From assembly GCA_004560045.1 (NCBI GenBank), contig SFWF01000081.1:1-5829 (forward strand): a stretch of 5,829 nucleotides of DNA, in the 5' to 3' direction. Of the stretch, positions 1 to 5,642 are shown one piece after another; position 1 is the stretch's first letter; each line of letters starts with the position of its first letter. Source of the stretch: a bacterium (lineage in GTDB: Bacteria > Bacillota > Clostridia > Oscillospirales > Acutalibacteraceae). The notes beneath the pieces are model-generated. The model saw only the letters and a list, made by a program, of their open reading frames with translations, was not told the DNA's origin and did no database searches. The translations under genes and the position numbers were made by a program.

Positions 1-39
1 AATTGCCCGAAAACGGCGCTTTTTCCGTAATAATGCGTT

Positions 40-78
40 AAAAAGTCACGGTACGCGTCAGCGTTACCGTGACTTTTT
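40..78. terminator. Bidirectional intrinsic terminator
   Basis: The arms AAAAAGTCACGGTA (40-53) and TACCGTGACTTTTT (65-78) are perfectly complementary over 14 bp. Three more pairs (54-56 with 61-63, T64 bulged) close a four-base loop, GTCA. The A-run on one side and the T-run on the other give a U-tract in both directions, so it can end transcripts from either strand. It is the first convincing terminator downstream of the araC-family gene on the minus strand, about 160 nt past its stop codon. It could also stop a plus-strand gene lying left of the window. Confidence 0.9.
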
Positions 79-121
79 GCCTTTTCTTACATAAAAATCG
101 TCCATTTATCTGTGCGTAGCA

Positions 122-227
122 GTTTTGTAGGTGTAAATTTGTTTCCAAAGCGAAGCTGAAAAACGCAGTAATACTGCCGTATTATGAGGCTTTTCAGCAA
201 GATTTGGGGCAAATTTACCCGAAAAAC
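122..227. repeat. 106-nt nested imperfect inverted repeat
   Basis: The two halves pair in nested blocks: 122-126 with 223-227, GG 130-131 with CC 219-220, GTAAATTTG 133-141 with 210-218, CCAAA 145-149 with 203-207, GCTGAAAA 155-162 with 191-198, and TAATAC 169-174 with 179-184 around a TGCC loop. About 35 base pairs are separated by small internal loops. It starts 11 nt beyond the stop codon of the minus-strand araC gene, so it would be the 3' UTR of that mRNA. It has no flanking T-run, so it is not a normal terminator. It may be a MITE/REP-like palindromic element or a structured 3' RNA; no flanking target duplication was seen and the family is not recognised. Confidence 0.6.
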
Positions 228-237
228 CAAATTTTCA

Positions 238-1041
238 CTATGGCGCGCACCCGTAATCCCTGCGCTTTTTGTATTCAAGTGGGGTCATTCGGGTCTCGCT
301 TTTAAAGACCTTTCTGAAATAACAGTCGTCGGTAAAGCCGCAAAGGTAGGCAATATCTGAAACCGACGCATACATTCCCGAATCTATAAGCTCCTTCGCA
401 CGGCTTATCTTTATGGAATTTATGTATTTTACGGGGGTAGTTCCGTAAACGTCGGAAAACACTCGCCGAAAATAGGTTCCGCTGATCTTACACATTGCGG
501 CAAGTTCATCGGAGCTTATCAACTTATCATAGCAATTTTTCCTTATATAGTCGATAGCAGGGGCAATTATTCGCGTCTTTGAGGAAGGTATATATTTTTG
601 AGCATACTCGTTTTCCATAAGCCCGAGTATCTCATAAAAGATCGAACGGATCTTGTAATCATAGGAGGTCCTGCGCTCACGATAAAGCTTTTCCGCGGCG
701 GCAAAGAGATTTTGCACCTTTTCGGGAGAACGAAGCTCAAGAACAAAGGGATTGGAAGAAAGGTCGTTTACGGTGAGAAAATTTATACACCAACAGCCCT
801 GCCCTATCTTACCACTTTGAATTACGTTATAGTTTGAGCCCTTTGGTAGGTAAACGATGCTTCCCTGCCGCGTCTGAATATCGGGTCCGTCTATAAAGGA
901 GAATACCGTAGCTTCTTCGGGATAGTATACGATTCCGTGGAAGTAGCGGTTTCGGTGGATCGGAGTACCCGTACCCGGGGCAACAAAATGACAACCGATA
1001 GTTTCGTTTAAAATTATAGGTTTTTCAAAAAAATCTTTCAT
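238..1041 (-). CDS. AraC-family transcriptional regulator (cupin sensor plus double HTH)
   Basis: This is a 267-residue one-component regulator, the usual AraC/XylS length. Residues ~10-100 form a cupin-like sensor ending in the typical 'LPKGS' turn (65-69), expected to bind a small ligand. Residues ~158-262 form the C-terminal DNA-binding domain. Its first helix-turn-helix is around 177-196 (SSDELAAMCKISGTYFRRVF). The second is around 226-246, followed by the family signature ending TPLEYKK (253-259). The ATG start is supported by GAGGGA six bases upstream. The gene is transcribed away from the GRE gene, and the shared 197-bp region holds promoters for both. The usual logic for such pairs is that the regulator controls itself and its divergent neighbour; this is inference, as is any ligand. 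Whether it activates or represses the GRE cannot be read from the protein. Confidence 0.96.
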   Translation of the reverse strand: MKDFFEKPIILNETIGCHFVAPGTGTPIHRNRYFHGIVYYPEEATVFSFIDGPDIQTRQGSIVYLPKGSNYNVIQSGKIGQGCWCINFLTVNDLSSNPFVLELRSPEKVQNLFAAAEKLYRERRTSYDYKIRSIFYEILGLMENEYAQKYIPSSKTRIIAPAIDYIRKNCYDKLISSDELAAMCKISGTYFRRVFSDVYGTTPVKYINSIKISRAKELIDSGMYASVSDIAYLCGFTDDCYFRKVFKSETRMTPLEYKKRRDYGCAP

Positions 1042-1061
1042 GATCTTCCCTCGTTTATGAC

Positions 1062-1081
1062 GGGAGGAGTAAACCCCTCCC
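1062..1081 (-). promoter_or_regulatory. Hairpin in the araC mRNA leader
   Basis: On the minus strand GGGAGG (1081-1076) can pair with CCTCCC (1067-1062) around an eight-base loop. The hairpin lies in the ~62-nt leader predicted from the araC promoter, 20 nt before the start codon. It has no U-tract, so it is not a terminator. It leaves the GAGGGA ribosome binding site free, although the purine-rich arm resembles a second Shine-Dalgarno sequence. A role in message stability or translation is possible but unproven. Confidence 0.35.
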
Positions 1082-1107
1082 CTAAAAGTATTCTTTAAAT
1101 ACTGTTT

Positions 1108-1128
1108 TGTATTTTACATTAAAATACA
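1108..1128. promoter_or_regulatory. Candidate operator: perfect inverted repeat over the araC promoter
   Basis: Perfect 8-bp arms, TGTATTTT (1108-1115) and AAAATACA (1121-1128), flank the five-base centre ACATT. The site covers the -10 box and part of the spacer of the minus-strand araC promoter, a position suited to autorepression. A degenerate copy with the same TTTACATT core lies at 1184-1191 and runs into the GRE -35 box, 71 bp away. Another symmetric element, AGTATT-N5-AATACT (1087-1103), lies over the predicted araC transcription start. Binding by the adjacent AraC protein is inferred; AraC proteins more often use direct repeats than palindromes. Confidence 0.5.
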
Positions 1129-1139
1129 CCTATTTTCAA
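1111..1139 (-). promoter_or_regulatory. Sigma-A promoter of the araC-family gene
   Basis: On the minus strand the -35 box is TTGAAA (1139-1134, 5/6 match to consensus). A 17-bp spacer follows, then the -10 box TAAAAT (1116-1111, 5/6). Transcription should begin near 1104, giving a leader of about 62 nt. The -10 box is embedded in the inverted repeat 1108-1128. Confidence 0.65.
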
Positions 1140-1189
1140 GATATTTTTGATTTTTTGTTTTGTTTTGAACTGATTTTACTTTATTTACA

Positions 1190-1218
1190 TTGATATAAGC
1201 GTCGCAAAAGAATATAAT
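1190..1218 (+). promoter_or_regulatory. Sigma-A promoter of the GRE gene
   Basis: TTGATA (1190-1195) and a perfect TATAAT (1213-1218) are separated by an optimal 17 bp. The expected start is near 1225, on the first bases of the ribosome binding site, so the leader would be only about 14 nt. T-rich DNA upstream (1141-1186) could act as an UP element. The -35 box is overlapped by TTTACATTG (1184-1192), with TTTTGAAC 13 bases further upstream (1163-1170). The same pair of blocks precedes the promoter at 5321-5348, so both are probably regulator contacts. Confidence 0.75.
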
Positions 1219-1238
1219 GCAGACGGAAGGTGATTCTT

Positions 1239-3389
1239 ATGATAAAGTTTTATGACGACAAAAAAGAAATTCTCGTTTCACAGTATACCGACGCCGATTG
1301 GATAGAGGACAGCGGCCTTTCGGTCGATGAGTTAAACGAGGGTATCTTAAAAATCGACGAGGAATATAAAGACAAGGGGCTTTCGCTCTTAAAGGCAAAG
1401 CAGTTTGAGTTCGTAATGCAAAACGGACGAATCGCGGTAGAGAAGGAGGATATTTTCCACGATAAGCTCAGCGCCGTAAATCTTATAAAACGGGCGGGGG
1501 AAAAATATATCTGGCCCACCTACCCCGAGGAGGACAGAAAGCTCTGCCGCCTTTTTTACGATTCCGGTGCGGCAGATTTTTATCACGATTTCGGCCACAC
1601 CTCTACCGATATGGAGCGGCTTTTAAAGGTAGGATTTAAGGGAATTATTGAATTCGCCGAAAAGTGTGAAGCCGAAAAAGAGAATATAACCGACGATCAG
1701 AAAAACTTTTACCTTGCAGTTAAAACGGTTTTCGGTGCTTATATAAGCCTGGCGAGAAGGCTTTCGGAGGCGGTAAAGGAAAGCGACCCCGAGGGAGCTA
1801 AGGTGCTTCTGAGCCTTGCAAAAGGCAGACCCGAAACCCTCCGCGAGGCGCTTCAGCTTGTTGAGCTTACCTTCTATATTCACGAATTCATTTTCGGTAC
1901 CCGTATCAGAACCCTTGGGCGCCTTGACCGAATGCTTTTGCCTTTTTATGAGGCCGACCTTAAGCGCGGCGTTTCGGCAGAGGAACTTAAGGAACAGGTT
2001 AAATTCTTCCTCTTTAAGCTTTGGAGTATGAAGGTGCCCTACGATATCCCCTTCCAGCTCGGAGGAATGGAAAAGGACGGCAACGAGGTTACGAACGAGC
2101 TTTCTTATATAATAGTTGAAAGCTATATGGAGCTTGACATATACAGTCCGAAAATTCATATCAGAGTTTCGGAAAACACTCCGAAGGATTTTATTCTGCT
2201 TGTACTTTCCTCTATACGCGCAGGTAAAAGCAGCTTCGTATTTGCCAATGACGGTGCTGTTATAAAAGCCCTTAAAGGGGTCGGTATCGCTGATGAGGAC
2301 GCGAAAGACTTCACCTTTATCGGCTGCTACGAGCCTGCGGTTTATGCCCACGAGATAGGCTGTACGGGAAGCGGACACTTAAACGGCGCCAAAATGCTCG
2401 AATACGTTTTTACCGACGGCTTTGACCACAACACCAAGCAGCAGGTTGGCATCCATACAGGGGTACCGAAGAGCTTTGAGGAGTTCAAGGCGGCGGTAAA
2501 GGCGCAGATAAGTCATGCCACCGAGATCTCATTAGGGGTTATTACACGCTGTGAAAAGCGTTACTCCAAAATGTATGCCGATCCGATTCTTTCGGGGATG
2601 CTTACCGAGTGTGTTGAGGCGGGTGCCGATGCCTTTACGGGAAGCGCAAAATATAATAACACCTCCTTTTATATGCATTTTATTGCAACACTTATCGACT
2701 CGCTTTGCGCCGTGAAGGAGCTTGTTTATGATAAGAGCATAGTAAGCTTCGAGAAACTCAGAGATACTCTTCTTGCCGATTGGGAGGGCGCAGAGGAGCT
2801 TCGTCAAGCGGCACTCTCCTGCCCCCACAAATACGGCAACGGCGACCCGATTGCCGATGAGCTGACGGTAGAGTTTACCGACTATTTCGGTAGTCTTGTA
2901 ACCGGCAGAGCTAACGGCAGAGGCGGAAGGTTTAAGGCAAGCTGTTTTTCCATCGACCACTACGTTAAGAACGCACATTTTGTTCTCGCCTCCCCAGACG
3001 GCAGAAAAAATAAGGAGCCCCTTTCTAAAAACCTTTGCGCTACCACGGGAATGGACAAAAACGGAATTACCGCCCTTATAAGCTCGGCTTCTAAAATCGA
3101 CTACACAAAATTCCCCAACGGGAGCGTGCTTGATTTTTCGCTTCATCCGAGCGCGGTGCAGGGCGAAAACGGTCTTGAGGCCTTCTATAGCCTTATTAAG
3201 ACCTATTTCGACCTTGGCGGTATGGCGGTACAGGGAAACGTCTTTTCAAGTGATGTACTAAAAGCGGCGCAGACCGACCCGAAAAAATATTCCACCCTTC
3301 AGGTCAGGGTTTGCGGCTGGAATGCATATTTTGTAAACCTCAGCCGACCCGAGCAGGACGATTTTATAAGAAAAAGCGAAATGTCTTAA
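1239..3389 (+). CDS. Glycyl radical enzyme, pyruvate formate-lyase-like, Cys-x-Glu type, substrate unknown
   Basis: The 716-residue product has the full GRE architecture: a PFL-like barrel domain followed by a C-terminal glycine-radical domain. The radical motif RVCGWNAYFV places the radical on Gly693, 23 residues from the end. The active-site loop reads GCYEP, with thiyl Cys363 and Glu365. This Cys-x-Glu pair is the arrangement of glycerol/diol dehydratases, choline lyase CutC and hydroxyproline dehydratase HypD; PFL itself has Cys-Cys. The family hallmark PDGR is at 586-589. At 716 residues it is somewhat shorter than PFL (~760) and CutC (~850). The chemistry is probably a dehydration or C-X elimination on a small polar substrate, but the substrate cannot be named. 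ATG 1239 is preferred because GGAAGGTG (1225-1232) is correctly spaced before it; the in-frame GTG at 1230 lies inside that ribosome binding site. No radical-SAM activating enzyme, which the enzyme requires, is encoded in the window. Confidence 0.95.
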   Translation: MIKFYDDKKEILVSQYTDADWIEDSGLSVDELNEGILKIDEEYKDKGLSLLKAKQFEFVMQNGRIAVEKEDIFHDKLSAVNLIKRAGEKYIWPTYPEEDRKLCRLFYDSGAADFYHDFGHTSTDMERLLKVGFKGIIEFAEKCEAEKENITDDQKNFYLAVKTVFGAYISLARRLSEAVKESDPEGAKVLLSLAKGRPETLREALQLVELTFYIHEFIFGTRIRTLGRLDRMLLPFYEADLKRGVSAEELKEQVKFFLFKLWSMKVPYDIPFQLGGMEKDGNEVTNELSYIIVESYMELDIYSPKIHIRVSENTPKDFILLVLSSIRAGKSSFVFANDGAVIKALKGVGIADEDAKDFTFIGCYEPAVYAHEIGCTGSGHLNGAKMLEYVFTDGFDHNTKQQVGIHTGVPKSFEEFKAAVKAQISHATEISLGVITRCEKRYSKMYADPILSGMLTECVEAGADAFTGSAKYNNTSFYMHFIATLIDSLCAVKELVYDKSIVSFEKLRDTLLADWEGAEELRQAALSCPHKYGNGDPIADELTVEFTDYFGSLVTGRANGRGGRFKASCFSIDHYVKNAHFVLASPDGRKNKEPLSKNLCATTGMDKNGITALISSASKIDYTKFPNGSVLDFSLHPSAVQGENGLEAFYSLIKTYFDLGGMAVQGNVFSSDVLKAAQTDPKKYSTLQVRVCGWNAYFVNLSRPEQDDFIRKSEMS

Positions 3390-3407
3390 GGACAGGCAAA
3401 AAATATG

Positions 3408-3443
3408 ACCCTCTTCATAAACTTAAATGAAGGGGGTTATTAT
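3408..3443 (+). terminator. Intrinsic terminator of the GRE gene overlapping the sigK ribosome binding site
   Basis: ACCCTCTTCAT (3408-3418) pairs with ATGAAGGGGGT (3427-3437): ten Watson-Crick pairs and one G-U, with an eight-base loop. A T-rich run, TATTATTTT, follows. It lies 18 nt after the GRE stop codon. The 3' arm contains AGGGGG (3431-3436), the apparent Shine-Dalgarno sequence of sigK, so readthrough RNA would hold that site in a stem. Confidence 0.75.
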
Positions 3444-3447
3444 TTTG
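3431..3447 (+). promoter_or_regulatory. Ribosome binding site and TTG start of sigK
   Basis: AGGGGG (3431-3436) stands eight bases before an in-frame TTG (3445-3447). The in-frame ATG at 3427 has no Shine-Dalgarno sequence and sits in the terminator stem. The TTG start also gives a pro-sequence close in length to that of known pro-sigma-K proteins. Confidence 0.6.
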
Positions 3448-4122
3448 CTTTCATTACTTATACAGATAGCATCAAGCATATTCTATTTTGCGCTTCATAT
3501 TACGGGGATAGGGGCCTTTCCGCCCGCCCTTACGGCAAAGGAGGAGGCCGAGCTGCTCTCCCGTATGAAGCAGGGGGACGACGAGGCAAGAAAGAAGCTT
3601 ATCGAGCATAATCTGCGGCTTGTTGCCCATGTAATAAAGAAGTATTACAGCTCGGCCTGCGACCAGGACGATCTTATTTCGATAGGCACTATCGGACTTA
3701 TTAAGGCGGTTTCGACCTTTAAGGCCGAGAAGGGCAGCAGACTCGCTACCTACGCTTCCCGCTGTATCGAAAACGAGGTTTTAATGTATTTCAGGTCGAT
3801 ACGGAAATCAAATCAGGATCTTCATTTCGGAGATCCGATAGAGGCCTCCAAGGACGGAAACGCGCTGACACTTATGGACGTTATAGCCGACGAGGTCAAT
3901 ATTGCCGACGAGATAGACAAGAAGAACAAGCTTCAGCGGCTTGAGGTTCTTCTTCATACCGCCCTTGACGACCGAGAAAAGGAAATAATAAAGCTCCGAT
4001 ACGGGATCGGAGCAGATAAGGAGCTTACCCAACGGGAGGTCGCAAAGCTTCTCGGAATATCGCGAAGCTACGTCTCCCGAATAGAGACCTCGGTTTTAAA
4101 AAGGCTAAGACAGCTACTATAA
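3445..4122 (+). CDS. sigK: RNA polymerase sporulation sigma factor SigK (pro-sigma-K)
   Basis: Late mother-cell sigma factor of endospore formation, which directs RNA polymerase to coat and maturation genes. From the TTG start it has 225 residues (231 from ATG 3427), against about 241 in Bacillus subtilis. Residues 1-23 are a hydrophobic pro-sequence, followed by AFPPALT, matching the AFPQPL region of mature B. subtilis sigma-K. Region 2 spans ~52-120, with IEHNLRLVAH, DLISIGTIGLIKA and LATYASRCIENE. Region 4 spans ~174-222, with DDREKEIIKLRYG and LTQREVAKLLGISRSYVSRIE. The HNLRLVAH and ISRSYVSRIE wording fits SigK rather than SigE. The frame is unbroken, so no skin-type prophage interrupts it. 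Membrane tethering and proteolytic activation are expected from the pro-sequence. No convincing sigma-E promoter was found; a CATAAACT box at 3416-3423 resembles a sigma-E -10, but its -35 is poor. Confidence 0.93.
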   Translation: MLSLLIQIASSIFYFALHITGIGAFPPALTAKEEAELLSRMKQGDDEARKKLIEHNLRLVAHVIKKYYSSACDQDDLISIGTIGLIKAVSTFKAEKGSRLATYASRCIENEVLMYFRSIRKSNQDLHFGDPIEASKDGNALTLMDVIADEVNIADEIDKKNKLQRLEVLLHTALDDREKEIIKLRYGIGADKELTQREVAKLLGISRSYVSRIETSVLKRLRQLL

Positions 4123-4126
4123 GGTT

Positions 4127-5014
4127 TTAAACTTTATTTTTTCTTAGGTCGGATATGACGATCACCACGCTTGCGGCAATTACCAAAACGGTTCCGATAA
4201 TTTTGGTTTCGGTTACCGAGTCGCCGAGTATGGCAATTCCCAGCACGACGCTTATTATAGGCTCTAAGGCACTTAGTATAGAGGCCTTTGTGCTTCCGAT
4301 GATGAATACGCTTTGCTGAAAAAGAAGGACGGCTCCGACCGTTACCGCAATGGTAAAGGCTACGCATATCGCCCAGCCGACAGAGGTTTGCGGCAGGGCA
4401 ATCTGACCCACGGCGGCGGCATAAACCAGGGAACAGCTACCCCCTATTCCGACGATATAAAAGCTAAGGGTAGCGGCAGGTATATCCTTATACTTAAAGC
4501 GAGCCAGCAGAAGGGCGTATATGGCCATAGCAAGGCCCGAAAGCAGGGCACAAAGGCTTCCCGTTATATCGAGAGAGAGTCGCGGGTCGTAAAAGAGAAA
4601 TATTCCCGCCACGCATAGAACGGTACCTGCAAGGGCAAATTTGTTAAACCTCTCCCTTAGAAATATTGCTCCTCCTACCGCCACGAAGACGGGATATATA
4701 AAGTGAATTACGGTCGAGACCGAGGAATCGATATACTGATATGAAACGAATAGTAAAAGAGGGGTTAAAAACATACCGAAAAAGCCTATTAAAAATACCG
4801 AGGGCAGGGCTTTTAAGGGAATTTTAAGGCTTTTGTTTTTTAAAAAGGCTATTGCCGCAAGCAGAGGCAGTGCCAGCAGGCTTCTGAGGGCTACGAGGGT
4901 AGGCGGAGTTACTCCGTCGGCATAGATATAGCTCGCCACAAGGGGCATACTGCCGTAGATCACCGCACTGCATACAGCGGCCAAATAACCTTTTAATTCT
5001 TTTGTTGTCAGCAT
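4127..5014 (-). CDS. EamA/DMT-superfamily transporter, ten transmembrane helices
   Basis: This 295-residue integral membrane protein has two tandem EamA repeats (about 8-140 and 150-290), five hydrophobic helices each, as in the RhaT/YdcZ-like drug/metabolite transporter superfamily. Typical features are the N-terminal AAVCSAVIYGSMPL segment, the repeat-1 end 'GGAIFLRERF' and the repeat-2 counterpart SILSALEPIISVVLGIAILGD. The short cytoplasmic tail ends RKNKV. Members move small metabolites or amino acids, often outward; the substrate cannot be predicted. The gene converges on sigK with four bases between stop codons. Its ATG lies one base after the stop codon of a GRE remnant (TAA-T-ATG). 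The nearest GGAG is 13 bases away, so translation may rely on coupling or on a weak site. A possible promoter lies inside the remnant at 5113-5141. Confidence 0.93.
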   Translation of the reverse strand: MLTTKELKGYLAAVCSAVIYGSMPLVASYIYADGVTPPTLVALRSLLALPLLAAIAFLKNKSLKIPLKALPSVFLIGFFGMFLTPLLLFVSYQYIDSSVSTVIHFIYPVFVAVGGAIFLRERFNKFALAGTVLCVAGIFLFYDPRLSLDITGSLCALLSGLAMAIYALLLARFKYKDIPAATLSFYIVGIGGSCSLVYAAAVGQIALPQTSVGWAICVAFTIAVTVGAVLLFQQSVFIIGSTKASILSALEPIISVVLGIAILGDSVTETKIIGTVLVIAASVVIVISDLRKNKV

Positions 5015-5015
5015 A

Positions 5016-5240
5016 TTATTTTATATTCTCCGCTCTTAAAATATAGGCGTTCTGCTTCTCGGTAAGGGGGGCTTTGGCCTCGTTTTTCTTGCGATATTCC
5101 TTTGCGCGGTCTATTATACCCGAAAATCCAAGAGAAAGCAAGCTATCCCAATCGGGCACCACGTGATCGACTAACCAGTCGTAACCGTTTACGTAGATTC
5201 GGCAGTTATCGAGGACACATTCAAATCGGTGGTGCTTCCT
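5016..5240 (-). pseudogene. Remnant of a second glycyl radical enzyme (N-terminal region)
   Basis: A 74-codon frame, too short and startless for routine gene finding, runs from just after a TGA (5243-5241) to TAA (5018-5016). It contains DHVVPDWDSLLSLGFSGII, then RAKEYRKKNE and LTEKQNAY. This lines up with residues ~117-160 of the intact GRE (GHTSTDMERLLKVGFKGII, then a charged helix and ITDDQKNFY). It is not a copy of that gene; the residues differ too much, so it comes from a different GRE. There is no ATG and no plausible start in frame, and the catalytic Cys and Gly domains are missing. The match ends near KQNAY, and the last residues (ILRAENIK) look foreign, suggesting a deletion junction just upstream of the transporter. 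Assignment is by eye; a real small coupled gene is the alternative. Confidence 0.6.
5113..5141 (-). promoter_or_regulatory. Possible promoter for the DMT transporter
   Basis: Within the GRE remnant the minus strand reads TTGCTT (5141-5136), a 17-bp spacer and a perfect TATAAT (5118-5113). Transcription would start near 5106, about 92 nt before the transporter ATG. The -35 match is poor (TTG only) and the sequence also encodes conserved-looking residues, so this may be chance. Confidence 0.3.
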
Positions 5241-5320
5241 TCATTATAAGAAATTTTCAGGGTTTGGAAATGTTGAAAAGAGAAAATTTGTAATTTTTTG
5301 AACATATATTAAATTTTACA

Positions 5321-5348
5321 TTGCCTTTGATGCTTTTTGTGTTATAAT
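5321..5348 (+). promoter_or_regulatory. Sigma-A promoter of the truncated araC-like gene
   Basis: TTGCCT (5321-5326, 4/6) and a perfect TATAAT (5343-5348) are spaced by 16 bp, with the start expected near 5355. As at the GRE promoter, TTTACATTG (5315-5323) runs into the -35 box, and TTTTGAAC (5296-5303) lies 11 bases upstream of it. The identical 10-mer ATTTTACATT occurs here (5313-5322) and in the araC operator (1111-1120). Confidence 0.65.
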
Positions 5349-5384
5349 GATTAAAAGTCGAGTTTTAAACGGAGGCGTCTGCAA

Positions 5385-5642
5385 ATGCTTTTTGAGAATT
5401 TGCATATTTTTGAAATATCCTCGGTAACGAGGTACGAGGACGAGAAGAGGCTTTATCCTATGAAAAATACGGGAAGGCTTCACTGTGGCTTTTTGCTTAA
5501 TGAAAAGGGAGTTGAATATTACCACTTTAAGGATAAGGATATTACCGTTACTCCCGGAACGCCGCCCTGCCGGAGAATCTGTTCGGCGGCCTGTCTGCCC
5601 GTTATGCCGCACATGGCCGGTATAGAGGAATATTTTGAGTAG
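5385..5642 (+). pseudogene. Truncated AraC-like regulator (sensor domain only)
   Basis: The first ~59 codons look like the cupin sensor of an AraC-family regulator. RLHCGFLLNEKGVEYYHFKDKDITVTPGT parallels the stretch in the intact regulator that ends in RQGS before its YLPKGS turn (residues ~33-61). In a complete protein a leucine-proline-lysine-glycine turn should follow at once. Here the frame passes into unrelated proline- and cysteine-rich sequence, antisense to a metallopeptidase gene, and stops at 5642; the HTH domain is absent. ATG 5385 is well supported by GGAGG (5371-5375) nine bases upstream and by the promoter at 5321-5348. The gene diverges from the GRE remnant, mirroring the intact pair. 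The truncation may be a true rearrangement or a chimeric join of the assembly. Confidence 0.7.

Noticed and set aside
1230..1238. GTG at 1230 as the GRE start codon
   Set aside because: It lies inside the GGAAGGTG ribosome binding site, which is correctly placed for the ATG at 1239.
1623..2378. 251-codon minus-strand open frame inside the GRE gene
   Set aside because: It is fully antisense to conserved GRE coding sequence and has no family features; it is a by-product of codon usage.
3324..3330. GCATATT as a sigma-E -35 box for sigK within the GRE 3' end
   Set aside because: It matches the -35 consensus, but no CATACA-like -10 follows at 13-15 bp, and the bases encode the conserved glycyl radical loop.
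3427..3429. ATG at 3427 as the sigK start codon
   Set aside because: It has no upstream Shine-Dalgarno sequence and lies in the terminator stem; TTG 3445 has AGGGGG at good spacing and a more typical pro-sequence length. It remains possible.
4103..4147. Terminator between the convergent sigK and transporter genes
   Set aside because: The only stems are a weak AT-rich one (4121-4135, with a G-U pair and tiny loop) and a 6-bp pair with a 31-nt loop (4105-4110 with 4142-4147). T6 at 4137-4142 is suggestive, but the hairpin is too poor to call.
5243..5248. Minus-strand TATAAT upstream of the GRE remnant as its promoter
   Set aside because: No acceptable -35 box is found at 16-18 bp, and the ATG beside it (5244-5242) opens only a seven-codon frame.
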